Source: Verrucomicrobiota bacterium (GTDB taxonomy: Bacteria > Verrucomicrobiota > Verrucomicrobiia > Limisphaerales > JAHEOI01). Taken from it: a DNA stretch of 14,159 bases. The stretch is taken from assembly GCA_018610125.1 (NCBI GenBank), contig JAHEOI010000259.1:1-14159 (forward strand), written 5' to 3'. This document shows, piece by piece, positions 4,630 through 12,978 of the stretch; the first letter of the stretch is position 1; every line of letters begins with the position of its first letter. A program made the translations under genes and the position numbers. The notes under the pieces are model-generated. The model worked only from the letters and a program-made list of their open reading frames with translations, did no database searches and was not told the DNA's origin.

Positions 4630-7600
4630 GAGAGTAGGCATCTGCCTTGCGGCGGCGGGCCTCCTCATGTGTGGACCGACCCTCGCCCGTGGGGGCACCA
4701 TCGATATCGCCCTTTATGGAGGATTCGGCACAGGGGGAGCCATCGAAGGGCCATTAATCGAAAACTTGACTTCGGCACCCGCCTTTCCGGCGGATCCAAC
4801 CTTGACTTCGCAAAGACCCGAGACCGGTGTGGCCCCGTTAAGCTCCGGCTTGCAGTTCCCGGATCCATTCGAAGAGACCGACTTTGCCGGGGACAATTAC
4901 GGCAGTCGAGCTCGTGGCTTTTTGGAGGTTCCCGCCGATGGCGAATACAAGTTTTTTATTCGCGCTGATGACGGCGGTCAATTCGAGCTGAATTCGAGCG
5001 GGGCCTCGCAATCGGGAGCCGAAGTGGTGGCCAGAGTTCCGGGAGAAGATTGCTGCGATGCGTTTGTCGACGACGGCATTCGGAGCTCAGAGCCGATCAT
5101 GCTTGAGAAAGGGACCCAATACTTCTTTCGGGTGCTCCATAAAGAGGCGACCGGCGGTGACTGGTGGCAAGTCGGCTGGACCGGGCCGGGCATGCCGGAG
5201 CCGGAAGTGATTGGATCGCCTTTTGTCCAACGCTTCGTTGAGTCAGGCACAGCGCCGACCGTGACACAGCAACCGACCGACACGACGGTCAAGGAGAACG
5301 AAACCGCAGTCTTGTCGGCCGCCGTCGACGCCTCGCCACCGGTGAGTTATCAATGGATGAAAAACGGCGAGCCGGTCGAAGGCGCAGTGAATTCTTCGAT
5401 TGAGGTCACGGGCACGGTTGACGGTGAGCTCACCGCCGATTACACACTGGAAATTTCCAACAGTGAAGGGGAGACGACGACCGATACGGTGACTGTCGAG
5501 ATCATCCCGGATGAGACGGCGCCGGTTGCCAGCTCGGCCCGTGGGTCGGGTGATCCACACGGCATCATTGTCCAATTTTCCGAGGCCGTGGAACAGGCCT
5601 CCGCGACCGATACCGCGAATTATTCCTTCTCCGGGCAAGACCTCACGATCAATGGGGCGAGCCTAAGGCCGGGAGAAACCAGCGTCCTTTTGGATGTCAG
5701 CCAATACACCACCGACCCCCTTGAGGTGACGGTGAGCGGGGTCAAGGACCAGAGCTCGGCCGCCAACGAGATGGACGAGGCAACTCTGGATGTCTCCTTC
5801 CGGACGCTCCTATTGGCGTTCTGGGACTTCGACACGGATAGCGAAAACGTCACCGTGGACAACGTCCGGGGCGCCGAGGCGGAATTCGAAGGCGGGGCTC
5901 AAATCGGCAGTACCGGAAGCGGCCACAGTGGCGAATCCGGTGACCGGGCTCTGGATGTGAGCGGCGATGGTCAAATGGCGCGAGTTGAGAATGCAAGCTT
6001 TCTGAACGCCTTGGGCGAGCGAAATCAGATGACCGTCTCCTTCTGGCAGAACCTGGATGAGATCGTGAATAGCTCGTCATTCTGGATGGTCTCGCCGAGC
6101 ACCGGTTCGGGGAATCGTGGTGCTCAAGCGCACGTTCCGTGGAGCAATAACAACATCTTCTTTGATACGGCTGGGTGTTGCGGGGGCGACACGCGGATCA
6201 ATGCCCCAATCAGCGACTTCAATGACGCCTCTTCGGACTTCTTCATGGATTGGCATCACTATGCCTTCGTGAAGGATGGCGACACCAAGCAGATCTGGAT
6301 TGACGGGGAGCTCTTCCTGGAAGGAACGAATCCGGGTCCGTTGCCGACCGACTTCACTGAAATGGTAATCGGCGGCGACGGCGCCGGCGGAAACAGCCTT
6401 GCCGGTGTTCTGGATGAATTCGCCATCTTTGAAGCGCCGCTAGGTTCAGAGGCACTCACAGGGCTTGCCGAGGGTGGAAACCCGGGCGAGTTTGCCGAGC
6501 CGATCGCCGGACCGTTAACCATTACCGAGCAGCCGAGTGACCAAACCGTAACCGAGCTGCGTTCTGCAACCTTCTCGATTGAGGCAAGCGGAACACCCCC
6601 TGTGGGCATCGGCTACCAATGGTTTCGCAATGGGGAGCCGATGGAAGGCGAAACCGCTTCCTCGCTCACGCTTGATGAGGTGGCGCTTGAAGATAACGGC
6701 ACGACGTTCTCGGTGGACGTCTTCAACGTCGACGGCACGTTTGAGCGGCTGACAAGCGATCAAGTCACGCTGACGGTTACCGAGGACACCACGCCGCCTT
6801 CAGTGGCAAACGCCGAAGCGCCGGATCCGTCGTTTCAAACCGTCGAGCTGACCTTCTCCGAGGAAGTGACAACCGACAGCGCTGAGAATACCGATAATTA
6901 CAGCATCGAGGGAATAAGCGTCAACGGCGCGACACTAATGGAGGATGGGCAAACCGTCCTGTTGGAGACATCGATGCAGGACGAAGCGACCGAGTATACC
7001 GTGACGGTCAATGGCGTTTCCGACGTCTCCTCAAATGCGAACACCGTCAGCGACGGTCAAGCCACTTGGTTTACTTGGGTTACTTCGACCGGCGGTCTGT
7101 CACGGCGGATGTACCTCCACGACGGTAATTTCGTCGAGGATGACATCTACACGCCGCCCCCGCAGCGGGATGATCCGTCCGAGCTGCCCGAAGGCGCGCA
7201 ACCGTTCGGCACAGATCCAAGCCAAAACAGCACTGTGGTCCGCATCTTCGAGAGTCCGCGCGATGTGGCCGACAACTACGGGGTGATCATGAGCGGATGG
7301 CTGGTCCCACCCGAAACCGGTGAGTACACCTTCTACCTGAGCTCCGATGACAATTCGCAGCTTTGGCTGAGCACGGATGAGGATCCGGCCAATGCCGAGC
7401 AGATTGCCTCCGAGCCTCAGTGGAATGGATTCCGCAACTGGACCGGGACCGATCGCCGCAATTCCGGGGATCCGGAGAATATCTCCGACCCAATTCAGCT
7501 TGAAGCAGGCCAGCGCCACTACGTTGAAGCAGTCTTCAACGAAGGCGGTGGCGGAGATGGAATGGAAGTCACCTGGCAAAAACCCGGTGAAGAGCCGCCG

Positions 7601-8824
7601 GAAAACGGTGACCCTTCGATCGCCGGAGAATTCCTGATGTCGACGCTACCCCCCCAGGACAAGCCGAGTGTGGTTACCCAAAGCCCGGGTGAAGGCGCGA
7701 CCTCAGTGGCAAATGACTCGACGGTAACGCTTAAGCTGCAGGACGGCAATACGGGGCGTAAGCCGGTTGATCCGGACTCGGTTACGGTGACGATCAATGG
7801 TAACGAGGTCACCGCTGACGTGACCAAGGAAGATGGCACCACAACCGTGAGCTTCACTCCGGAAACTCCGTTTGACAGCTTGGAGACTCAGAACGTCGAG
7901 GTGAGCTTCAACTTTGGAGAGGAGAGCCAAACAATTGAGTGGAGCTTTGACACGACCCTCGACGTCGGCAACAAGTTTGTCGAGGGAACGCGATTCATTG
8001 AGCACGAGGACTACAACTACGAAGAAGGTCAATGGATCGAAGGAGCCAATGGCGGGCCGACGGGCGAACCGTATGACGGCGGGGCCTACGAAGGCCTAAA
8101 GGGCGTCAATGGCGTCGACTTCAATGATGACGGTGGCGGCGGTCCCGAAGCCGACGATTTGAATCCGTATCGCTGGGATGATGCCGATGCCGGCGACGTC
8201 CCCGGTCCGGCCACGGTCGACTTCAATTCACCCGAGATCAAGCGAGATCGGGGCAGCTTCCTGGTTGAGAACAACTGGAAGGTCGGCTGGACCTCCGAAG
8301 GGGAGTGGTACAACTACACCAGGGACTTCCCGGAAGAGGAGCAGACGTATGAAGTCTTTGCCCATATCTCTTCGGGTGGATCGGATCCGATGGCGACACT
8401 GCAACGAGTGACCAGCGATCCGACGCAAGAAGACCAAGCGACCGAGGACCTTGGCCAATTTTCAGGTCCGGCATCGGGTGATTGGGGTACCGCCATCTTC
8501 TACCGGATGCATGAAGTCGGCAACCCTGACAACCGGGAGACAGTCACGTTGAGCGGGGTCAACACGCTGCGCTGGCTGCGCGGTAGTGGCGATCAAGACA
8601 TCAACTACATGGCCTTCGTGCCGGCTGAGGCTCCGCCGATGAAAGGACCGGAATTGTCGATCTCACTGTCCGAAGGGACCATTACCGTCACCTGGGACGC
8701 GGCCGAGGCTGAGCTCCAGACAGCAACGTCGGTCGAGGGGCCGTGGGAGACCAGTGACCAAAGCAGTCCGGCGACCTTCTCCATTGAAGAGGCCGCCCAG
8801 CTCTTCATGCGAACGGCTCAATAG
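4607..8824 (+). CDS. Large secreted modular glycan-binding-type protein (PA14, Ig-like, LamG, CBM6-like)
   Basis: 1405 residues. A signal peptide (positive n-region, hydrophobic 11-22, likely cleavage near Ala27) directs export; no lipobox. Approximate modules: PA14-like 31-211 (ADDGG at 120-124); Ig-like 215-299 (YQWMKNGEPV); SbsA-like Ig 303-398; LamG/concanavalin-like 402-612 (WHHYAFVKDG, IWIDGELF); Ig-like 635-725 (YQWFRNGEPM); SbsA-like 728-825; second PA14-like 830-1012 (SDDNSQLWL at 913-921); Ig-like 1018-1115; CBM6-like 1120-1338 (GEWYNYT); short C-terminal beta domain 1345-1405 (LQTATSVEGPW). No catalytic domain, PEP-CTERM or LPXTG anchor is seen. Likely role: binding polysaccharide or cell-surface glycans outside the cell; this is inference. 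The only cysteines after the signal peptide are two adjacent pairs (149-150 and 524-525). It is followed by its own terminator, so it is transcribed alone apart from the leader ORF. Confidence 0.9.
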   Translation: MKPRRYFERVGICLAAAGLLMCGPTLARGGTIDIALYGGFGTGGAIEGPLIENLTSAPAFPADPTLTSQRPETGVAPLSSGLQFPDPFEETDFAGDNYGSRARGFLEVPADGEYKFFIRADDGGQFELNSSGASQSGAEVVARVPGEDCCDAFVDDGIRSSEPIMLEKGTQYFFRVLHKEATGGDWWQVGWTGPGMPEPEVIGSPFVQRFVESGTAPTVTQQPTDTTVKENETAVLSAAVDASPPVSYQWMKNGEPVEGAVNSSIEVTGTVDGELTADYTLEISNSEGETTTDTVTVEIIPDETAPVASSARGSGDPHGIIVQFSEAVEQASATDTANYSFSGQDLTINGASLRPGETSVLLDVSQYTTDPLEVTVSGVKDQSSAANEMDEATLDVSFRTLLLAFWDFDTDSENVTVDNVRGAEAEFEGGAQIGSTGSGHSGESGDRALDVSGDGQMARVENASFLNALGERNQMTVSFWQNLDEIVNSSSFWMVSPSTGSGNRGAQAHVPWSNNNIFFDTAGCCGGDTRINAPISDFNDASSDFFMDWHHYAFVKDGDTKQIWIDGELFLEGTNPGPLPTDFTEMVIGGDGAGGNSLAGVLDEFAIFEAPLGSEALTGLAEGGNPGEFAEPIAGPLTITEQPSDQTVTELRSATFSIEASGTPPVGIGYQWFRNGEPMEGETASSLTLDEVALEDNGTTFSVDVFNVDGTFERLTSDQVTLTVTEDTTPPSVANAEAPDPSFQTVELTFSEEVTTDSAENTDNYSIEGISVNGATLMEDGQTVLLETSMQDEATEYTVTVNGVSDVSSNANTVSDGQATWFTWVTSTGGLSRRMYLHDGNFVEDDIYTPPPQRDDPSELPEGAQPFGTDPSQNSTVVRIFESPRDVADNYGVIMSGWLVPPETGEYTFYLSSDDNSQLWLSTDEDPANAEQIASEPQWNGFRNWTGTDRRNSGDPENISDPIQLEAGQRHYVEAVFNEGGGGDGMEVTWQKPGEEPPENGDPSIAGEFLMSTLPPQDKPSVVTQSPGEGATSVANDSTVTLKLQDGNTGRKPVDPDSVTVTINGNEVTADVTKEDGTTTVSFTPETPFDSLETQNVEVSFNFGEESQTIEWSFDTTLDVGNKFVEGTRFIEHEDYNYEEGQWIEGANGGPTGEPYDGGAYEGLKGVNGVDFNDDGGGGPEADDLNPYRWDDADAGDVPGPATVDFNSPEIKRDRGSFLVENNWKVGWTSEGEWYNYTRDFPEEEQTYEVFAHISSGGSDPMATLQRVTSDPTQEDQATEDLGQFSGPASGDWGTAIFYRMHEVGNPDNRETVTLSGVNTLRWLRGSGDQDINYMAFVPAEAPPMKGPELSISLSEGTITVTWDAAEAELQTATSVEGPWETSDQSSPATFSIEEAAQLFMRTAQ

Positions 8825-8857
8825 CGAAAACGGCTACAATAGAGCGATAAACTAGGC

Positions 8858-8893
8858 AAGGCCGGAAGGGTAACCTCCCTTCCGGCCTTTTTT
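8858..8893 (+). terminator. Intrinsic terminator of the large secreted-protein gene
   Basis: A perfect 13-bp stem, AAGGCCGGAAGGG (8858-8870) and CCCTTCCGGCCTT (8877-8889), with loop TAACCT, is followed by a run of T to 8893. It lies 34 nt after the stop at 8824. On the minus strand no T-run follows, so it acts in the plus direction only. Confidence 0.93.
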
Positions 8894-8915
8894 ATTCGAA
8901 CGCATTGGTTTTTCG

Positions 8916-8945
8916 CAGATAGAGATGTCGTCGCCGAGGTCCGGG
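8916..8945 (+). repeat. CTGATAGGGA palindromic repeat, copy 3 (diverged)
   Basis: CAGATAGAGATGTCGTC core, 24 of 30 positions identical to the adjacent copy at 8954-8983. Copies 3 and 4 form a 38-bp-spaced direct repeat after the terminator. Confidence 0.65.
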
Positions 8946-8953
8946 TCGTCAGC

Positions 8954-8983
8954 CTGATAGGGATGTCGTCCCTGACGTCCAGG
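8954..8983 (+). repeat. CTGATAGGGA palindromic repeat, copy 4
   Basis: CTGATAGGGATGTCGTCC core, closely matching the copy at 3995-4024 on the other side of the large gene. It is immediately followed by a CGGAGTGCGG element. Confidence 0.75.
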
Positions 8984-8984
8984 A

Positions 8985-9016
8985 GCGCGGCCCGCAGCGG
9001 AGTGCGGGCCCTACCT
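8985..9016. repeat. CGGAGTGCGG palindromic repeat, copy 3
   Basis: Perfect 8-bp hairpin: GGCCCGCA (8989-8996), loop GCGGAG, TGCGGGCC (9003-9010). This is the best-formed copy. Transcripts of the converging minus-strand operon would run through it, so it may stabilise or end that mRNA, although no T-run is present. Confidence 0.75.
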
Positions 9017-9025
9017 AAGAGAAGA

Positions 9026-9054
9026 GCGACCCACAGCGAAGTGCGGTTCCTACC
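9026..9054. repeat. CGGAGTGCGG palindromic repeat, copy 4 (diverged)
   Basis: GCGACCCACAGCGAAGTGCGG core followed by TTCCTACC, a degenerate tandem partner of copy 3. It lies 15 nt downstream of the stop codon of the CapA-family gene. Confidence 0.6.
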
Positions 9055-9068
9055 GAAAAGGCGGATTG

Positions 9069-10193
9069 TCACTTCCATTGGAGCTTCAGCGTGCCTTCCC
9101 GGCTCAGTCCGACGCTCGTTCCAAATTTGTCGCCTTCCCGGGACAAGCGTTCCGCCAGCCATTCCGCATCGCGTTGGGAAGCATTGTTTAACCGAAGTTT
9201 CCTCATTTGCATCGGCTCCATTTGCAGCCCGACGAGCTCCCCGCCAGCCGAATTGAAAGACGCAAAATAGAGCAGGCTCAAGTCGGGACGGTATGCTTCG
9301 TTACCGCCGATCCCTTCGTAGTCATTGATCAGATCGCCACACCCATAGAGTATCAGGCGGTCGTTGTGGACTTCGATCCCTTTGGGATGGTGGGATGAAT
9401 GCCCATGTATGATATCGCCACCTGCTTCATCGATGAGCCGATGGGCCAGCGTCTGCTGCCGGCCGGGGACCTCATACCCCCAATTCCCTCCCCAATGAAG
9501 GGAGAAAATCACGATGTCCCCCTTTTGTTTTTCCGATAAAGCGCGTTTCCGGATTTCCCGGAGCCTACTATCGGAAACCTCCTCCAGGAGGGCCACACCC
9601 GGCTTTTCTTGTGAAGCGGCCCATTCGGATGGGATCCCACTGCTTTCCATACCGATAGAAAAAATCAGGATTCGGCCATTTTGAGGGAGGTCCAATATTG
9701 CGGGCTCTTCTGCCTCCTTTTGATTGAGGCCGGCGCCGGCATATTCAATTCCGGCTTTCTGCAGCGTACGGAGTGTCTCTTTAAGCCCGGCATACCCCCA
9801 ATCGAGGACATGGTTGTTCGCAAGCGCACAGCAGTCGATCTCCGCCGCGGTAAGGCATCGGACGTTTTCCGGGTGCATCCGGTAGTGAATCCCCTTTCCC
9901 TGCCAAAAGTCATCGCTTTGGGTAATGGCCGTTTCGAGATTAATAAGGCGAAGATCCGGGGAGAAGGAATCCAGCTTGGCCAAGGCATCGCCCCAGATAT
10001 AGGCGTGATCGGTCACCTTCGGCAAAGGCCCGTTTTCCTTTTCGGCAAGGGCGACATATTCCCGGGCATCCCGCACGACCGGTTCATGAAGAACGGGATC
10101 GCCGGCGTTTGGAAGAGTTTGATCGATACCGCGACCTGTCATGACATCGCCGGAAAGGAAAATCCTGATGGTGCTGTCGGATGATTGTTGCAT
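9069..10193 (-). CDS. CapA-family metallophosphatase-like protein
   Basis: 374 residues from the ATG at 10193, which has GGAGG 8 nt upstream; an ATG at 10208 (379 aa) is possible but has no site. The fold and motifs are those of the CapA/PgsA family (PGA_cap, related to metallophosphatases): GDVMTGRGID (GD at 15-16), NLE (85-87), NNHVLDWGY (126-134), SLHWGGNWGYE (from 231), HGHSSHHPKG (263-272) and YGCGDLINDYEG (283-294). The His/Asp/Asn residues would bind two metals. Founding members are needed for poly-gamma-glutamate capsule synthesis, but many homologues occur without capsule genes and their substrate is unknown. There is no signal peptide, so the protein is probably cytoplasmic. It is last in the rodA-RNase-HAD operon, 53 nt after the HAD gene. 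Confidence 0.9.
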   Translation of the reverse strand: MQQSSDSTIRIFLSGDVMTGRGIDQTLPNAGDPVLHEPVVRDAREYVALAEKENGPLPKVTDHAYIWGDALAKLDSFSPDLRLINLETAITQSDDFWQGKGIHYRMHPENVRCLTAAEIDCCALANNHVLDWGYAGLKETLRTLQKAGIEYAGAGLNQKEAEEPAILDLPQNGRILIFSIGMESSGIPSEWAASQEKPGVALLEEVSDSRLREIRKRALSEKQKGDIVIFSLHWGGNWGYEVPGRQQTLAHRLIDEAGGDIIHGHSSHHPKGIEVHNDRLILYGCGDLINDYEGIGGNEAYRPDLSLLYFASFNSAGGELVGLQMEPMQMRKLRLNNASQRDAEWLAERLSREGDKFGTSVGLSREGTLKLQWK

Positions 10194-10246
10194 CGGTTCA
10201 GCCTCCATGGAGCGGTGGCGACACGCAAGGAGACAGCCCGCCCCTA

Positions 10247-10891
10247 TCAGGGAGCCAAGATCGATCGGATTGTGTCATAGGAAGAGACCACCCGAGTCGC
10301 GTCTTCAAGGGCATCCGCCGGCAGCGAGTTCGTAATCGCAAGAACTCGCATGCCCGCACGACGAGCCGCAGTTACTCCGGCCTTCGAATCTTCGATCACC
10401 CAGCAGTGCATTGGATCCACATCCAGCTCCGCCGCGGTTCGGAGGAAGATATCGGGAGAGGGCTTGCCATTTGGGACATCCTCGGCGCTCACGACCACCG
10501 AAAACCGATCCTGAAGCTCATTAAAGCCCAGCACGGTACGAATCGTCTCATGTGAGGAGCCGGAAGCCACAGCCATGGCGTAATTCCCATCCAGCGCCTC
10601 AAGCAAGCCTGTCAGCCCCGGAAAAACCGGTCGCTGGGCCCGCAAGCGCCTCAAGAACCGCTCCTGCTTCCATGCCGAGAGCTGCTCACGCGAATAGGGC
10701 GGGCGATGGCGGTCGATAAAATCGACCCAAAGCGCCTGATCGGAGCACCCATAGTAATTCGGGAAATGGATGCCGTGACTGTCGCCATAACCGATTGCTC
10801 TGAAGACCTCCAGAAAGGCCTCCTTATGGAGCGGCTCGCTATCGACAAGCACGCCATCCATATCCCAAATGATCGCTTCCGTGTGTGTCAT
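10247..10891 (-). CDS. HAD-superfamily phosphatase, beta-phosphoglucomutase-like subfamily
   Basis: 214 residues, typical for HAD subfamily I with an alpha-helical cap. Motif I is DMDGVLVDSEP, with the nucleophile Asp10 and acid Asp12. Motif II is Ser110 in VASGSSHE, motif III is Lys143 in NGKPSPDIF, and motif IV is IEDSKAG (Glu167, Asp168). The cap is about residues 16-90. The reaction is hydrolysis of a small phosphorylated metabolite, or a phosphomutase step through an aspartyl phosphate; the substrate cannot be predicted. The gene starts 23 nt after the RNase gene stop and has no clear ribosome binding site, so its translation may depend on coupling or on the upstream mRNA. Confidence 0.92.
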   Translation of the reverse strand: MTHTEAIIWDMDGVLVDSEPLHKEAFLEVFRAIGYGDSHGIHFPNYYGCSDQALWVDFIDRHRPPYSREQLSAWKQERFLRRLRAQRPVFPGLTGLLEALDGNYAMAVASGSSHETIRTVLGFNELQDRFSVVVSAEDVPNGKPSPDIFLRTAAELDVDPMHCWVIEDSKAGVTAARRAGMRVLAITNSLPADALEDATRVVSSYDTIRSILAP

Positions 10892-10914
10892 TCAACGCCC
10901 GAGCGGCCGGGTTG

Positions 10915-12969
10915 TTATTGGTCCGAAGCGGGGCCTCGATTCCCTCTGTCTTGTGATCGGCGATGCCCGGACCGTCGGCCGCCCACATTCGCAAGCTCCT
11001 CGTTGGTCGCGACATTGAAGATCCGGAATTGTTCCGCATGCAGACTCGAATCGGCCCGGAACGAGAGTTTCCCGAAATAGCGCTTTTCCAAATCGATAAG
11101 GAGCTTTTCGTCCTCGGTGCGCAAGCGTTCCAAAACGGTCGGATGAACATTAATCCGAAGCTGGAAATCCGACTCGTCCCGCGGACGCTTCTTTAAGATG
11201 GAACTGAGCTTTCGCTGGATCTCAACGCTCATGGTCAAGGCGCTCTTCACCACACCCCTCCCCTGGCAATAGGGACAATCGACATAGACCGACGCATGCA
11301 CGCTCTCGGTATGGCGCTGTCGGGTCATTTCCATCAGCCCAAGCTGGGAGATTGGCAATAGATGGGTCTTGGCCTTGTCCCGCTTGAGACAGTCTTTCAG
11401 TCGCTGATAAACCGCGATCTGGTCCTTTCGGGACTTCATATCAATGAAGTCGAGGACGATCAGACCGCCGATATTCCGCAAGCGCAACTGCCGTGCAATT
11501 TCCTCAGCCGCCTCGAGATTGACATTGAGGATCGTCGATTCCTGGTCCTTATCGGTCTTGTATCGCCCGGTATTGACGTCGATCGCGACCAGCGCCTCGG
11601 TTTCATCAATGACGATGTAACCGCCACTCTTGAGATGGACCTGACGCGAGAAGGCATTCTCAAGCTGCCGCGTGATGTTGAATCGATCGAAGAGCGGCTG
11701 TGATTCCGTGTAATGCTTGACCTTGGAAGCGGAGCGCTTCGAGATCCGCTGGACCATATCCTGGATGCGCTCATACTGTTGAGTGTCATCGACCACAATG
11801 CGCTCGACATCTTCCGTCAGGAAGTCCCGCACCGTTCGCCCGATCAAATCGGGCTCTTCAAAGACACAGGCGGGCGCAGGAAACTTGTTGATATTCTCCT
11901 GAATCTGTTTCCATTGCTCCAGCAATAACGCCAGATCCCGCACGAAGTAGCGCGTTTGCTTCCCTTCACCGGCCGTTCGCATGACAACGCCCATACCTTC
12001 CGGGATCGTCAGCCGCTTCAGTACCTTCTTCAGCCGCTGTCGTTCCTCGGTATTTTCAATCTTACGAGAGATCCCGCATTGATCGGAATTCGGCAAGAGG
12101 ACCAAGTAGCGACCCGGCAGCGACAAATTGGTTGTCACGCGCGGGCCTTTGGTCCCGATCGGCCCTTTTGTCACTTGGACAGTAATATCCGAATTGGGTG
12201 GATAGAGCTTCGGAATATCCTTGTGGGTGATCCGTTTCTTCTCACGTTTCCGATTGCCCCTTTCAACGATCTCGATCCCGCTGTCAAAATTGCTCGGGAC
12301 AATATCCCAATAATGGAGGAAGGCGTTTTTCTCGAAGCCGATATCGACAAACGCCGCCTTCAGCCCATCTTCGAGATTCTTGACCTTTCCCTTATAGATA
12401 CTGCCGGCAATCTGCTTGCCACCGGTGCGCTCAATGTTGAACTCCTCGAGCTTACTCGACTCCAGGATCGCCACTCGTGTCTCGAGCGACTCGGCATTAA
12501 TGATGATCTCGTTCTCGATTTGCTTGGATGGCTTGATAAAGCGCTGGACACGCTTGAACACCTTTGAGGCCCGGTTCCGTAAGCCGCCGACAAAGCCTTG
12601 CTGTTCCTCCTCCGTCTCCGAAGGGGCGGTCCCACCCGATTCGCCCGTGCCCGAGCCACTTGAGCTCTCGCTCTGAGCTGCGGTATCCGGATTCGTGCGG
12701 TCCGACTCTCCGGACTCGGCTCGAGCCTCCTGTGAGGCCACCAAGGCGTCGTCGGTAACGGTCTCCGGCAACCCGGCCCACTTGTTTTCCGCTTTTTGAA
12801 TTTCTTCTTCGTGACGTGAGCTCGCAAAGATCCGTTCTGTATCCGCTTCGCCGGATCCCCGCATGCGGGTATCGTTGGGCTGACCCGATTTCGGCCCGCG
12901 ATGAAGCCCACGGTTCGGGCGATAACGCATACCGGACTTGCGCCGGTTTGAAAAATTTCTTTGACTCAT
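10915..12969 (-). CDS. rng: Ribonuclease E/G family endoribonuclease
   Basis: 684 residues. Single-strand-specific endonuclease of rRNA maturation and mRNA turnover. The S1-like RNA-binding region is at about 187-282 (GSIYKGKVKNLEDGLKAAFV, KGPIGTKGPRVTTNLSLPGR). The catalytic region has AIDVNTG with Asp464 and LDFIDM with Asp507, the expected metal ligands. The zinc-link motif is CPYCQGRG (Cys565, Cys568). The core matches RNase G more than the long RNase E scaffold form, since little follows the small domain. Unusual is a ~150-residue N-terminal extension: basic (1-40), then acidic and Ser/Gly/Glu-rich (50-125), probably disordered. The ATG at 12969 has AGGA overlapping the rodA stop codon, 7 nt upstream, so the two genes are translationally close. 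Confidence 0.95.
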   Translation of the reverse strand: MSQRNFSNRRKSGMRYRPNRGLHRGPKSGQPNDTRMRGSGEADTERIFASSRHEEEIQKAENKWAGLPETVTDDALVASQEARAESGESDRTNPDTAAQSESSSGSGTGESGGTAPSETEEEQQGFVGGLRNRASKVFKRVQRFIKPSKQIENEIIINAESLETRVAILESSKLEEFNIERTGGKQIAGSIYKGKVKNLEDGLKAAFVDIGFEKNAFLHYWDIVPSNFDSGIEIVERGNRKREKKRITHKDIPKLYPPNSDITVQVTKGPIGTKGPRVTTNLSLPGRYLVLLPNSDQCGISRKIENTEERQRLKKVLKRLTIPEGMGVVMRTAGEGKQTRYFVRDLALLLEQWKQIQENINKFPAPACVFEEPDLIGRTVRDFLTEDVERIVVDDTQQYERIQDMVQRISKRSASKVKHYTESQPLFDRFNITRQLENAFSRQVHLKSGGYIVIDETEALVAIDVNTGRYKTDKDQESTILNVNLEAAEEIARQLRLRNIGGLIVLDFIDMKSRKDQIAVYQRLKDCLKRDKAKTHLLPISQLGLMEMTRQRHTESVHASVYVDCPYCQGRGVVKSALTMSVEIQRKLSSILKKRPRDESDFQLRINVHPTVLERLRTEDEKLLIDLEKRYFGKLSFRADSSLHAEQFRIFNVATNEELANVGGRRSGHRRSQDRGNRGPASDQ

Positions 12970-12978
12970 ATGCTGTTC

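Noticed and set aside
4607..4700. Possible lipoprotein signal (cysteine at residue 22)
   Set aside because: The residues before the cysteine (LLM) do not fit a lipobox. An ordinary signal peptide cut near Ala27 fits better.
4349..8902. 12-bp inverted repeat CGTTCGAATAAA / TTTATTCGAACG on both sides of the large gene
   Set aside because: A few matching 12-mers are expected by chance in 14 kb, and no transposase or target duplication accompanies it. The right copy overlaps the terminator tail.
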